64,000 nucleotides of DNA from an uncultured Mesonia sp. (GTDB lineage Bacteria > Bacteroidota > Bacteroidia > Flavobacteriales > Flavobacteriaceae): the NCBI GenBank assembly GCA_947494545.1, contig CANLVH010000010.1, positions 1-64,000 on the forward strand, in the 5' to 3' direction. A program made the position numbers and the translations under genes. The stretch's first letter is position 1. Each line of letters starts with the position of its first letter. Below are positions 7,730-17,059 of the stretch, one piece after another. The notes under the pieces are model-generated. The model had not been told where the DNA came from. It saw nothing but the letters and a program-made list of their open reading frames with translations, and ran no database searches.

Positions 7730-8164
7730 GGGTCAAGAATAATTGTTGTATTTACGCAAAAATTGTAGCTAATCTGTATAGAAAAAACCAAGTAAAGCGG
7801 CTTAGGTTTTTATAGCGAGCCTCCATTTATAGATTTTTTAAAAATCAAAAAAACAACGCTAAAAGTCCTTTTTGGTTTCTATGAGGTTTTAATGGACTAT
7901 CTATGGAGTATCTATGAAGTATCTATGAGGCATCTCTTTATTAGGTTTTTTAAAAAATAACGCCAAAAGACTCTGTATTTTAAAAAATCTTTTCAGTAGC
8001 AATTTTATACTTAAAAAGTAGACCTGTTTCTTTAACCTTAAGTGGATTCTAATTTTTTCTGAAAAAGTTTGGGCGGGTGAAACTTAAGTCCCTCGAGAAG
8101 CTATCACAGTCCATAACTTTTTGGGAATACCCGCAAAAAGTCCAAGCTAAACTTCGATTTATAA
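7730..8164. other. Intergenic stretch without a gene
   Basis: About 430 bases between the duplicated terminator and the end of lpdA. No plausible coding frame is seen on either strand. The only structure noticed is an 11-base tandem repeat at 7896-7928. No convincing terminator hairpin for the lpdA operon was found. Confidence 0.6.
7896..7928 (+). repeat. 11-bp tandem repeat, three units
   Basis: Units ACTATCTATGG, AGTATCTATGA and AGTATCTATGA follow each other without a gap; a degenerate fourth unit may follow. Confidence 0.75.
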
Positions 8165-9577
8165 TTACTTTTCACCAATATGCGTAGCGCCACCCATAAA
8201 GATTTCGGCGGCTTCCATAATGGTTTCCGATAAGGTTGGATGCGGATGAATGCTTAAGGCCAAATCTTCTGCCGTTGCTCCCATTTCTATGGCAAAGGAA
8301 ATTTCCGCGATAAGCGAGCCGGCATTTTTGCCTGCCACGCCGCCGCCCAAAATCCTGCCGGTATCCGGTTCTATCAATAATTTGGTCAGACCGTTTGCTG
8401 TTCCTATGGCTCTTGCCCGTCCTGAAGCAGACCACGGAAACTTTAAAACTTTATAATTGGTGTTTTTTTCTTTTGCTTCATTTTCGGTAAAGCCGCACCA
8501 GGCAATTTCGGGATTGGTAAATACAATTGCCGGAATAGAACGTACATCATAAGCCGCGCTTTGTTTCTCTGCAATTACTTCTGCCGCTATTCTGGCCTGA
8601 TGCGAAGCTTTATGCGCCAGCATTGGACCTGGTGTTATATCGCCAATAGCATAAATATTTTTTTGATTGGTTTGCAGTTTTTTGTTCACTTTTATAAACC
8701 CATCTTCATCAATAGCAATATTTGCTTTGTCTAACTTTAAGGAATCTGTATTGGGTTTACGACCTACGGCAACCAAAACGATATCAAATTCTTTTTCGTT
8801 TTCCTCGTTGTCTTTGTTTTTAAGAAGAACTTTTGCTTTTTCGTTTTCTACGGAAATTTTTTCAATTTTATGCTCTAATAGAACTTCCGCGAAAGCGTGC
8901 TCTTTTTCAAAAACCTTTACCAAATCTTGGTCGGTGTTGGGCAATAAATTTTTTGTCATTTCGGCAACGCTAACTTTGGCGCCGAGATTGGCATAAACGC
9001 TGCCCATTTCCATACCAATATAGCCGCCACCAATTACCAACATTTTTTTGGGGATTTTTGGTAATTCGAGGGCATCGGTCGAGTTGATAACCACTTTATG
9101 ATCCGGTTCTATCCCCGGCAAATCTATAATGGAAGAACCGGTTGCTAAAATTAAATTTTCAAATTTCAGGTTATACTCCTCGCCTTCTTCCGGATAAATT
9201 TTTAGTTCTTCTGCCGAAGCAAATTCCGCTTTAGCTTGAACATATTCTATATTTTTACTTTTTGAAAGTTGCGCTAAGCCATCGGTCAACTTTTTTATGG
9301 TTTTGTCTTTAAAAGAACGTAGCTTTTTTAAATGGATTTTTGGTTTGTCGTATTCCAAGCCCCAGACTTTGGCTTCCTCTGCCTCCTGTTTGATTTTTGT
9401 GACGTGCAGTAAAGCTTTAGACGGAATGCAACCTCTGTAAAGACAAACGCCGCCAGGCTTTTGCTCTGTATCGATCAACGTAACTTTTATTCCGAGATCT
9501 GCTGCTCTAAAAGCCGCGGCATAACCGCCGGGTCCGGCACCAATAATAATAAGTTCTCGCTTTTCTGTATTCGACAT
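8165..9577 (-). CDS. lpdA: Dihydrolipoyl dehydrogenase (E3)
   Basis: E3 (470 aa from the ATG at 9577) reoxidises the dihydrolipoyl arm of E2 with FAD and NAD+. The FAD loop GAGPGG is at residues 13-18, the redox disulfide is C45/C50 in GVCLYRGCIPSK, and the NAD-binding loop GGGYIGMEMG lies mid-protein. The C-terminal HPHPTLSE contains the active-site His-Glu pair. The second FAD motif AIGDITPGPMLAH is present. An in-frame extension up to 9649 is rejected because it precedes the standard N terminus and overlaps aceF. It is the last gene of the operon, starting 20 bp after the aceF stop, so it probably serves this pyruvate dehydrogenase, although E3 is often shared with other 2-oxoacid complexes. 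Confidence 0.95.
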   Translation of the reverse strand: MSNTEKRELIIIGAGPGGYAAAFRAADLGIKVTLIDTEQKPGGVCLYRGCIPSKALLHVTKIKQEAEEAKVWGLEYDKPKIHLKKLRSFKDKTIKKLTDGLAQLSKSKNIEYVQAKAEFASAEELKIYPEEGEEYNLKFENLILATGSSIIDLPGIEPDHKVVINSTDALELPKIPKKMLVIGGGYIGMEMGSVYANLGAKVSVAEMTKNLLPNTDQDLVKVFEKEHAFAEVLLEHKIEKISVENEKAKVLLKNKDNEENEKEFDIVLVAVGRKPNTDSLKLDKANIAIDEDGFIKVNKKLQTNQKNIYAIGDITPGPMLAHKASHQARIAAEVIAEKQSAAYDVRSIPAIVFTNPEIAWCGFTENEAKEKNTNYKVLKFPWSASGRARAIGTANGLTKLLIEPDTGRILGGGVAGKNAGSLIAEISFAIEMGATAEDLALSIHPHPTLSETIMEAAEIFMGGATHIGEK

Positions 9578-9597
9578 AAATGTTGATTTTAAAAAAT

Positions 9598-11037
9598 TTA
9601 AGCTTCTAACAACGCAGCATACGGATCTTCTAAGGCTTGCGCTATCCATTTTAGAAAACGAATGCCTTCTGCACCATCTATTTGACGATGATCATAAGAA
9701 AGGCTTAAGGGCAAAATTGTGCCGGCTTCTAACTCATCATCTTTATAAATTGGACGTTTTTGAGCTCGCGAAACACCTAAAATTGCTACTTGTGGCGGTA
9801 AAACAATGGGCGTAAAATTGGTACCACCAATGCCGCCAAGGTTAGAAATGCTAAAATTACCGCCTTTCATTTCATCAGGTTTTAGCTCTCCGTCTCTAGC
9901 TTTTTGAGCTAGCGTAGTAATTTCTGTGCTTATTTCTAGAATAGATTTTCTGTCGGCATTTTTTATTACCGGAACCAACAAACCTTTATCGGTATCTACC
10001 GCGACGCCTATGTTAATGTATTTTTTTAAAATCATTTTCTGATTCTCAAAATCTATGCTGGCGTTAAATTTTGGAAATTGGCGCAAGGCGGTTGCACAAA
10101 TTTTAACTAAAATTGCAGTAATGGTAAGTTTACCGCCGGCATCTTTAGCTTTTTCTTGGTGCTCATCTATATATTTTTGAATTCCGCTGATTTCGGCTTC
10201 TTCAAATTGAAAAACGTGCGGAATTTCTTTCCAGGCTTTAGAAACATTTTTGGCAGTTGCACTGCGAATGCTGGAAAACTTTTTTTCTTCGGTTTCTCCC
10301 CACTGACTAAAATCTGGCAAGCTCGTTGACGTACTTTCGGTGGAACTTTCTTCACCTTTTTTTGCGAAAGCTTTTACGTCTTCTTTACTGATTCTGTCGT
10401 TTTCTGTTTTTATTTTATGAATATCTACCCCTAATTCTCTAGCTAATCTTCTAACGCCGGGCGAAGCGGCGGGCAGATTCTCTTCGTTTTTTTCTTTATC
10501 ACTTTCTTTTTTGTCGGATTTTTCTTGTTTTTTCTTCTCAGATTCTTTTTCAGTTTTCTCTTCAGCTTCTTCCTCTTTCTCCTCTTCGCTTTCAGCAGAT
10601 TTTTTCTTTTTCTCTTTTCCTTTTTCCTCTTTCTCTGTTTTATCAAATTTCTCCTCTTCTACTTCTTCCTCTTTTTCATCAGAATCTGTATCTTTCTTAC
10701 TTTCTTCATCTTTCTTTTCGGATTCTTCTTTCTCTTCCGATTCTTTTTCCGTTTCATCGTTATTTTCAGATTCATCTTCATCTTCTTTTTCTTCAGAATC
10801 TGTTTCCGTCAAGGTTAAAATCACATCGCCAACTTTTACCTCGTCGCCTTCGCTTACTTTTATTTCCTCTACAGTTCCGCTATCTGAAGAAGGAATTTCC
10901 ACGGAAGTTTTATCTGATTCTACACTGATTAAAGATTGGTCTTTCTCGACTTTATCGCCTTCTGAAACCAAAACTTCGGCTACTGTTGCGCTTTCTACGC
11001 CTTCTGCTACTTGTGGTATTTTTACTTCTATTGCCAT
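9598..11037 (-). CDS. aceF: Pyruvate dehydrogenase E2, dihydrolipoyl acetyltransferase
   Basis: E2 (479 aa) moves the acetyl group from E1 to CoA. One lipoyl domain occupies residues 1-80, with the lipoylated lysine K43 in ESDKTSVE. Residues 81-188 are an extraordinary linker of Glu, Lys, Asp and Ser with almost no Ala or Pro. The peripheral-subunit-binding domain follows at about 190-225 (AASPGVRRLARELGVDI), then the catalytic domain, ending near the active-site motif DHRQIDGAEG. The charged linker replaces the Ala-Pro-rich one of textbook E2 proteins and makes the opposite strand look like serine/phenylalanine-rich frames, which are not genes. It lies between aceE (13 bp upstream) and lpdA (20 bp downstream), clearly one operon. 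Confidence 0.95.
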   Translation of the reverse strand: MAIEVKIPQVAEGVESATVAEVLVSEGDKVEKDQSLISVESDKTSVEIPSSDSGTVEEIKVSEGDEVKVGDVILTLTETDSEEKEDEDESENNDETEKESEEKEESEKKDEESKKDTDSDEKEEEVEEEKFDKTEKEEKGKEKKKKSAESEEEKEEEAEEKTEKESEKKKQEKSDKKESDKEKNEENLPAASPGVRRLARELGVDIHKIKTENDRISKEDVKAFAKKGEESSTESTSTSLPDFSQWGETEEKKFSSIRSATAKNVSKAWKEIPHVFQFEEAEISGIQKYIDEHQEKAKDAGGKLTITAILVKICATALRQFPKFNASIDFENQKMILKKYINIGVAVDTDKGLLVPVIKNADRKSILEISTEITTLAQKARDGELKPDEMKGGNFSISNLGGIGGTNFTPIVLPPQVAILGVSRAQKRPIYKDDELEAGTILPLSLSYDHRQIDGAEGIRFLKWIAQALEDPYAALLEA

Positions 11038-11050
11038 TTTTAAAGAGTTT

Positions 11051-13720
11051 TTATAAATCGTATGTGCGCGGATTCTTTTTATCCGGATTGATTTCTGATT
11101 TTTTAATTGCTTTTTTAAGTTCTTCTGTAGGAAAATCGTCCTGCATTGCTAAATCGTATAAAACCGCGTACACGATGTTTTTTGCATCTACTTCAAAAAA
11201 ATGTCGCAATTGTTCGCGAGTGTCGCTTCTGCCGAAACCATCTGTTCCCAAGGCGGTCAGTTTTGCAGGAAACCATTTAGAAACAGCCAATGGCAATGCT
11301 TTCACGTAATCTAACGTGACCACAAAAACTCCGTTTTCATCTTTTAAACATTGCTGAATATAATTTGGTTCGGGGTTAAGTTGTGCGTGCTGTTTATTTC
11401 CTCTTTCGGTATCAATTGCATCATCGTATAAAGCCTTATAACTGGTAATGCTCCAAATATCTACCGCTACTTCGTATTCTTCTTCTAGAATTTCGGCAGC
11501 AGCCAAAACTTCTTTCATGATGGCGCCACTACCAAAAAGATGTGCTTTTCTTTCTTTAGTTTCTGAAGCTGTTTTAAATTTATACATTCCTTTTAAGACG
11601 CCATCTTTTACATCTTCAGGCATTTTTGGCATCGGATAAGTATCGTTTACCACGCTTAAGTAATACAGGTAATTTTTCTTTTCTGCGTACATTTCTTTAA
11701 TTCCGTTTTGAACGATAATTGCAAGCTCATACGCAAAGGCAGGGTCGTAAGCTTTGAGATTAGGAAAAGCCAACGCGTTTAAATGACTTTGCCCGTCTTG
11801 GTGCTGCAAACCTTCTCCTGGAATGCTTGTTCGTCCAGAGATTCCACCGATTAAGAAGCCTTTGGCGCCGGCATCTGCAGCCGCCCAAATTAAATCGCCC
11901 ACGCGTTGAAAACCAAACATAGAATAGAAAAAGTAAAACGGAATGGTATTTACACCTTGATTGGAATAAGCGGTTCCAGCTGCGATAAACTCGCTTATAC
12001 AGCCGGCTTCGGTAATACCTTCTTCTAAAATTGCGCCTTTTTTCTCTTCTTTATAAAATAAAAGTGTGTCTTTATCTACCGGCTCGTAATTTTGACCTTC
12101 CGGGGCGTAAATTCCGGCTTGACTAAAAAGCGATTCTAAACCGAAGGTTCTTGACTCATCCGGAATAATTGGGGTGACTAGATTTTTTAGATTCTCGTCT
12201 TTTAAAAGTTTACTTACAATTTGCACCATAACCCCGGTCGTGGCCGCTTCTTTATCATCAGAACCTTCAAAAAAATTTTCAAAAATTGCGGCGTCCGGTT
12301 CTTTTAAAGCTTCGGTTTTGTCTTTTCTTGTCGGAAGGAATCCGCCCAATTTTTTTCTTCTTTCAAAGAGATAGTTTAGTTCTTCGCTATCTTTTTGTGG
12401 TTTGATAAAAGGAATATCTTCTAAATCTTCATCGGAAATTGGAACGTTGAAATAATCCCGAAAGTGTTTTAACCCTTTTTCGCCCATTTTTTTGGTTTGG
12501 TGAGATACGTTACTAGCTTCGCCGGCATCTCCTTGACCGTAACCTTTAATAGTTTGCGCCAAAATAATGGTGGGTTGTCCTTTATGTTCTACGGCCGCCT
12601 GGTAAGCGTTGTAGATTTTTGTTAAATCGTGGCCGCCTCTTCTAAAGCGTTTTAATTCTTCGGGAGAAATATTTTTTACTAATTCTTTTAAATCTTCATC
12701 ATCGCCAAAAAGTTCTTCTTTCATTACTTTGCCATCTTCAAAAGCGTATTTTTGTAATTGTCCGTCAGGAATTTCATTTAACCGTTGCAATAATTTATTG
12801 CTTTTATCTTTTTCGAAAAGTGCATCCCATTCACTTCCCCATAAAACTTTAATCACATTCCAACCGGCGCCTTTAAAAAGTCCTTCCAGTTCTTGAATAA
12901 TTTTATGGTTTCCGCGAACCGGCCCATCTAAACGCTGCAAATTACAATCGATTACAAAAATGAGATTTTCCAATTTGTCTCTGGCTGCAATACTAATTGC
13001 GCCGCGGGCTTCGGGTTCATCCATCTCACCATCGCCGAGAAAAGCCCAGACTTTTTGTTTGTTTTCTTTAATCAAGCCGCGATCTTTCAAATATTTATTA
13101 AACCGCGCTTGGTAAATAGCCATTATGGCGCCCAAACCCATAGAAACGGTGGGATGATTCCAAAACTCAGGCATTATTTTAGGATGCGGATAAGAAGTAA
13201 GCGCTTTGGGAGAAAAAACGTCTCTACGGAAGTTTTCTAGATTTTCTTCGGTTAACCTGCCCTCTAGAAAAGCCCGTGCATACACGCCGGGCGAGGCGTG
13301 GCCTTGAAAATAAACATTGTCTGCGCTACCATCTTCGTAAACTTTAAAAAAATGATGAAAATCAACTTCCCATAGATTAGAAATAGAAGCGTACGTAGAA
13401 ATGTGGCCGCCAATTCCTTCGTTTTCTCTATTGGCTTTTGCCACCATTGCCATCGCATTCCACCGGATGTAAGCGGTTAATTTTTCTTCAATTTCTATAT
13501 TTCCGGGATATGCTTTTTCTTCCCCGGAAGGGATTGTATTATAATAAGGCGTAGTAAAATCTTTGGTCGGTAATACGGCTTTTTTTGCAGCCTCATCTTG
13601 TAGCAGTTTTAAGATGGTTTCGGCGCGCTCTTTTGGTTCGTTTTCTAAAATCCATCGGAAAGATTCTAACCATTCTTTGTTTTCTTTTTCGTGTTCGGAA
13701 GTTTTATTTTCTTTTGCCAT
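11051..13720 (-). CDS. aceE: Pyruvate dehydrogenase E1, homodimeric type
   Basis: E1 (889 aa) decarboxylates pyruvate with thiamine diphosphate and passes the acetyl group to E2. The size and sequence are those of the single-chain homodimeric AceE found in Gammaproteobacteria, not of the alpha/beta type. The ThDP-binding motif GDGEMDE is at residues 229-235, followed by LIFVIDCNLQRLDGPV. The histidine-rich segment GGHISTYAS (about 104-112) and GISGRTSIPGEGLQHQDGQS (around residue 640) are AceE signatures. The ATG at 13720 opens MAKENKTSEH. It is the first gene of the aceE-aceF-lpdA operon. No clear promoter box was identified upstream, though the 350-bp gap before tRNA-Leu must hold it. Confidence 0.96.
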   Translation of the reverse strand: MAKENKTSEHEKENKEWLESFRWILENEPKERAETILKLLQDEAAKKAVLPTKDFTTPYYNTIPSGEEKAYPGNIEIEEKLTAYIRWNAMAMVAKANRENEGIGGHISTYASISNLWEVDFHHFFKVYEDGSADNVYFQGHASPGVYARAFLEGRLTEENLENFRRDVFSPKALTSYPHPKIMPEFWNHPTVSMGLGAIMAIYQARFNKYLKDRGLIKENKQKVWAFLGDGEMDEPEARGAISIAARDKLENLIFVIDCNLQRLDGPVRGNHKIIQELEGLFKGAGWNVIKVLWGSEWDALFEKDKSNKLLQRLNEIPDGQLQKYAFEDGKVMKEELFGDDEDLKELVKNISPEELKRFRRGGHDLTKIYNAYQAAVEHKGQPTIILAQTIKGYGQGDAGEASNVSHQTKKMGEKGLKHFRDYFNVPISDEDLEDIPFIKPQKDSEELNYLFERRKKLGGFLPTRKDKTEALKEPDAAIFENFFEGSDDKEAATTGVMVQIVSKLLKDENLKNLVTPIIPDESRTFGLESLFSQAGIYAPEGQNYEPVDKDTLLFYKEEKKGAILEEGITEAGCISEFIAAGTAYSNQGVNTIPFYFFYSMFGFQRVGDLIWAAADAGAKGFLIGGISGRTSIPGEGLQHQDGQSHLNALAFPNLKAYDPAFAYELAIIVQNGIKEMYAEKKNYLYYLSVVNDTYPMPKMPEDVKDGVLKGMYKFKTASETKERKAHLFGSGAIMKEVLAAAEILEEEYEVAVDIWSITSYKALYDDAIDTERGNKQHAQLNPEPNYIQQCLKDENGVFVVTLDYVKALPLAVSKWFPAKLTALGTDGFGRSDTREQLRHFFEVDAKNIVYAVLYDLAMQDDFPTEELKKAIKKSEINPDKKNPRTYDL

Positions 13721-14037
13721 AACCTAATTTTTAAGACAACCCGAAGTGATGCAACTTTGTGTATTGATAGCGGTTGGTTGTGTTTTTAGGTTTAAATTAA
13801 ATTTTATTTAGGGAGCAGACAAAGGATTAACATAAGATTACCGAGAATTTTTAAGCTTTTTAACAAAATGATTTTCTTGCAATTAAATAGTATTCGCTAG
13901 CACTTAACAATTCCGTAAAGCGATTAATATTTTCTTTACGCAAAACCAAAAAAATTGGGTTTTACGTCTGAAAAAAATCAAACAGATAAAATTTTAAATT
14001 ATAAGCTTTGCAATTAAGCTTATATTTTTAAAGTGTT
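13721..14037. other. Intergenic region upstream of aceE
   Basis: No gene is seen in this stretch between the divergent aceE and tRNA-Leu. It contains one TTCCGTAAAG word at 13911-13920 and AT-rich sequence that should hold the aceE promoter, which I cannot pinpoint. Confidence 0.5.
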
Positions 14038-14045
14038 TATATTTG
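14038..14045 (+). promoter_or_regulatory. -7 promoter box of tRNA-Leu
   Basis: TATATTTG matches the Bacteroidota -7 element TAnnTTTG and lies 32 bases before the tRNA. No TTG sits at the ideal 19-20 base distance, so only half of the promoter is supported. Confidence 0.55.
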
Positions 14046-14077
14046 CAGCGCGTTATAGAAATGTAAACTTTCTTACC

Positions 14078-14161
14078 GCCCAGGTGCTGGAACTGGTAGA
14101 CAGGCATGGTTGAGGGCCATGTGTTCATTAGAGCGTATGGGTTCGACTCCCATCCTGGGCA
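14078..14161 (+). tRNA. tRNA-Leu (anticodon GAG)
   Basis: A class II tRNA of 84 bases with a long variable arm. The acceptor stem pairs GCCCAGG (14078-14084) with CCTGGGC (14154-14160), and discriminator A is at 14161. The anticodon stem CATGG/CCATG closes the loop TTGAGGG, giving anticodon GAG at 14112-14114. The T arm contains GGGTTCGACTCCC. CCA is not encoded. Confidence 0.96.
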
Positions 14162-14212
14162 CTTTTTTACTTTATAGTGTAGTTGGTTTTCTAAAAGTAA
14201 TTGAAAATAAAC

Positions 14213-14608
14213 TTACTTACTACGCTTCTTCTGATCGTATCTACTATTTCTTAGCAGTTTTACAATTATTAAAAGCCATAAATAAATTGTGGTCAGAATG
14301 TAGATTATTTGCCATGTTAATAAACTTAAACTTTTTTGCTGCAGGGGCAAAAAAAGCACTATTAAACAAATAAATAGTAGCAATTGCGCCTTATTGTTTT
14401 TTACAAATGCAAAATATGCCAAAAGTGCAAAACCAAACATTATTAATAAATGTGCCGGAAATGCATAGGTAAACGATTCTATAAATAGACTTACGAGCAA
14501 TAAAACGCTTAAAAAAGCTTGTGTTAATTGCTGCCATTTTTCGCTATTTTTTATTCCTTTCCGTAACATTTTTATGGAGTGTTTGGCTTCTAGTTCCTGT
14601 GTTTTCAA
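14213..14608 (-). CDS. Small multi-pass membrane protein of unknown function
   Basis: A 131-aa protein I do not recognise with certainty. After a charged N terminus (residues 1-27) it has about four hydrophobic segments: AFLSVLLLVSLFIESF, LLIMFGFALLAYFAF, AQLLLFICLIVLFLPL and IIYILTTIYLWLLIIVKLL, ending in a basic tail (RYDQKKRSK). The layout faintly recalls small DUF6804-type membrane proteins, but I would not assign it. It is transcribed towards the tRNA-Leu gene, has no co-directional partner, and is flanked upstream by an intergenic region with a TTCCGTAAAG word at 14730-14739. The reading frame is long for such AT-rich DNA and its hydrophobicity pattern is coherent, so it is probably real. 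Confidence 0.65.
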   Translation of the reverse strand: MKTQELEAKHSIKMLRKGIKNSEKWQQLTQAFLSVLLLVSLFIESFTYAFPAHLLIMFGFALLAYFAFVKNNKAQLLLFICLIVLFLPLQQKSLSLLTWQIIYILTTIYLWLLIIVKLLRNSRYDQKKRSK

Positions 14609-14855
14609 TTGTAAAAATCTTAGGTTTTAATTGGTTTGAACTACAAGTTTAAGCACTTACTTCGCCAAAAGATGTCGTACTTAGTTTTGTTTTTTAGGAA
14701 GGCACAAGAATTTTTCAGCTTAAAAGATTTTCCGTAAAGATAAGTTACTCGCTACTAGAATTTTGCATACATAAAGCCGAAATAATTTTTCTCTTTAACA
14801 TATTTTAACAAGAAAATACTATCTTCGGTTTTCTATAGTACTAGCAACCATCTAT

Positions 14856-15464
14856 ATGTATAAAAAATTTTTATTACCAATTATTGTATGTTTTGCTCTA
14901 CAAAATGCAAATGCACAGTTTTTTGAAAACCATGCAATCTATGCCACTACAGCCGGTCAAGCAGGTAATTATTTTGGGACAGATTTAAACCTTAATTATG
15001 TTTATAAAGAAAAATATTCGGTAAGATTAGGTTATACAGGCAACATACGCGAAGCCGAGAGTACTCCGGGAGATTATACCGGCGGCTTGACAGACTTGGT
15101 ATTTTTTGAATTTTTTAAACCCTACGATGAGTTACATAGTTTTAATTTAAGCCTAGGAAGAATTATAAAATTAAACGATAAAGGTAGCATTAGGTTAAAT
15201 TTATCTGCCGGTCTTGGTTTGGTGCGCATAAAGGAACCTACCAATTGGCAAGCCGTAGAAAACCCGGCTTATTTAGGTAATAATTATACCTACGATTTTA
15301 AAGAATACAACACGCTAAATTTTGTTTTTAACCCAAAAATAGAGTTTCCGTTTACGCGCTATTATGGCCTTAGCCTTTCGCCAATGGTGCAAGTAAATAA
15401 AGACCGGGTTTATTTTGGTATTGGCATTGGCCATATGTTTGGCGTGTTGCGATCTAAAAATTAA
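14856..15464 (+). CDS. Predicted outer-membrane beta-barrel protein
   Basis: A 202-aa protein with a clean signal peptide (MYKKFLLPIIVCFALQNANA, cleaved before QFFEN). The rest has alternating strands with aromatic girdles and glycine turns (YKEKYSVRLGYTGN, SIRLNLSAGLGLVR, RVYFGIGIGHMFGV), the usual look of small porin-like outer-membrane barrels of Bacteroidota. No enzyme motif is seen. I cannot say what it transports or binds. It stands alone, 390 bp from the divergent small membrane protein start region and 180 bp before the HbpS-like gene. Confidence 0.75.
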   Translation: MYKKFLLPIIVCFALQNANAQFFENHAIYATTAGQAGNYFGTDLNLNYVYKEKYSVRLGYTGNIREAESTPGDYTGGLTDLVFFEFFKPYDELHSFNLSLGRIIKLNDKGSIRLNLSAGLGLVRIKEPTNWQAVENPAYLGNNYTYDFKEYNTLNFVFNPKIEFPFTRYYGLSLSPMVQVNKDRVYFGIGIGHMFGVLRSKN

Positions 15465-15644
15465 TAAGTTTTGAGCTTATCTTTTAATGCTTTCGTTTAA
15501 ATTTTAATTTGAGCTAAGATTATCTTTTGGCATAAATACGCAAAGCTAATAAACTCCCAAGCAAATTGTTAAACTTTTTCAAAAAGCCGCTTTAATCAAG
15601 CGTCTTTCATTACTTTACGTGTAAACGAAAAAAGATTTAGTATA

Positions 15645-16043
15645 ATGGATATTACTTTAGAACAAGCAGAAAAAGTGGTAAAAGCTGCAAAAGAAAAAGC
15701 CACAGCAATAGATACTAAAATGAATATAGCAGTGGTAGATGCCGGCGCTAACCTAAAAGCTTTTGTTAGGATGGATGGCGCTTGGCTAGGTTCTGCAGAT
15801 ATTGCCATTAAAAAAGCAAAAACCGCGCGTTTTTTTGATATGAACAGCGGTAAGATTGGAGAATTATCCCAACCCGGTGGCTCGCTTTATAATATAGAAC
15901 ATTCTAACGATGGTCTAATTACCTTTCCCGGCGGCGTATTAATAAAGAATGAAAAAGACGAAATTATTGGTGCCATTGGCGTTAGCGGCAGCAGTGTAGA
16001 TAACGATCACGCTGTGGCGGAAGCAGGAGCAAAAGTTATTTAA
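15645..16043 (+). CDS. HbpS/GlcG-like protein (DUF336 family)
   Basis: A 132-aa protein of the HbpS/GlcG fold: [15 protein letters not shown] helix, the strand [18 protein letters not shown], the typical helix [15 protein letters not shown], the glycine-rich [12 protein letters not shown], and the final [20 protein letters not shown]. HbpS binds haem in Streptomyces and other members are linked to glycolate use or antioxidant defence, but the haem threonine motif is not obvious here. Cytosolic in appearance, with no signal peptide. It is monocistronic with its own terminator at 16074-16112. The following gene is a flavin reductase, so a redox-related role is possible but only inferred. Confidence 0.85.
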   Translation: MDITLEQAEKVVKAAKEKATAIDTKMNIAVVDAGANLKAFVRMDGAWLGSADIAIKKAKTARFFDMNSGKIGELSQPGGSLYNIEHSNDGLITFPGGVLIKNEKDEIIGAIGVSGSSVDNDHAVAEAGAKVI

Positions 16044-16073
16044 AAGCTTATTTAGTTTTTTACTAAAAAATAA

Positions 16074-16112
16074 AACCATTCTTTTTTAGCCTTAAAAAAG
16101 AATGGTTTTTTT
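16074..16112 (+). terminator. Terminator after the HbpS-like gene
   Basis: A 14-bp perfect stem (16074-16087 with 16094-16107, arms AACCATTCTTTTTT and AAAAAAGAATGGTT) with a short loop and trailing T run. Confidence 0.85.
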
Positions 16113-16255
16113 GGTTTATAAACTTTCGGATTCAAATAGTGCACAAAATTTTTAATTTCTAAAAATCTAATCTTTACGGAACGTTAAAATAGTTTTATCT
16201 CTTCTAAATTACCAGTATCTTTTGCGTAAAGAATTACGAATAAAATTAATTACTT

Positions 16256-16927
16256 ATGGAAAATACTGTTAAAATTAAATCGATTAAACCAATAACGCAC
16301 GATGTAAAAAGATTTAGATTCGAAAAACCGGATGGTTATAAATTTACCCCCGGACACGCTACCGAAGTTTCTATAAACAAAGAAGGCTGGAAAGAGAAGA
16401 AAAGACCTTTTAGTTTTACTTCCTTAAATGAAGACGATTATTTAGAGTTTACCATAAAAATTTATCCGGAGCACGATGGCGTCACCGAGCAAATAGGAAA
16501 ATTAGAAGAAGGCGACCAATTTATAATTCGTGATAATTGGGGAGCTATTGAGTATAAAGGTAAAGGCTGCATTATTGCCGGCGGCGCAGGAATAACGCCA
16601 TATATAGCTATGCTGCGCGACTTAAAAGAAAAAGACAAATTAGACGGAATGCAGCTAATTTACACCAACAAAACCGATAAAGACATCATCTTAAAAGACG
16701 AATTGGACGAACTTCTCGGCGAAAATGTAAAATACGTGATTACAGACCAAAAAGACACCGAGTATACAAAAGCGTATATAGATAAAGATTTTTTAAAAGA
16801 TAATCTTACTAATTTACACCAGAAATTCTACGTTTGCGGACCACCAAAAATGACAGAAGAAATAGGAAAAGTATTAAAAGATTTGGGCGCAGATGCAGAT
16901 GCGGTAACTTTAGACGACCAGCAATAA
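16256..16927 (+). CDS. FAD-binding oxidoreductase, ferredoxin-NADP reductase type
   Basis: A 223-aa flavoprotein with the two-domain FNR fold. The FAD-binding motif RPFSFTS is at residues 50-56, the pyridine-nucleotide loop GGAGITPY at 109-116, and the nicotinamide-binding CGPPKM near 197. It lacks an iron-sulfur or globin domain, so it would take electrons from NAD(P)H and pass them to a separate partner such as a flavodoxin, ferredoxin or cytochrome. The next gene downstream is a di-iron fatty acid hydroxylase (broken), for which such a reductase would be a sensible electron donor; that link is only inferred. The preceding gap carries a CTTTACGGAA word (16172-16181). Confidence 0.88.
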   Translation: MENTVKIKSIKPITHDVKRFRFEKPDGYKFTPGHATEVSINKEGWKEKKRPFSFTSLNEDDYLEFTIKIYPEHDGVTEQIGKLEEGDQFIIRDNWGAIEYKGKGCIIAGGAGITPYIAMLRDLKEKDKLDGMQLIYTNKTDKDIILKDELDELLGENVKYVITDQKDTEYTKAYIDKDFLKDNLTNLHQKFYVCGPPKMTEEIGKVLKDLGADADAVTLDDQQ

Positions 16928-17059
16928 TCTACCGCAAACCGACATAAAAATTATGCGCTTTATTTGGCTTTACGGAATTGTTTACGACTAATTAAAGTTT
17001 AAGAATATTTTTAAAAATGTTTTTAAACAAGCCAAATTATACCGGTTAACTTCGTTTGT

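Noticed and set aside
7896..7928. Possible CRISPR-like array
   Set aside because: The units are contiguous 11-mers without spacers, and no cas gene is present.
10443..11056. Long Ser/Phe-rich frames on the plus strand and a Lys-rich alternative minus frame across the aceF linker
   Set aside because: They are the shadow of the repetitive GAA/AAA/TCT codons of the E2 linker in the true frame and have no domain or start signal of their own.
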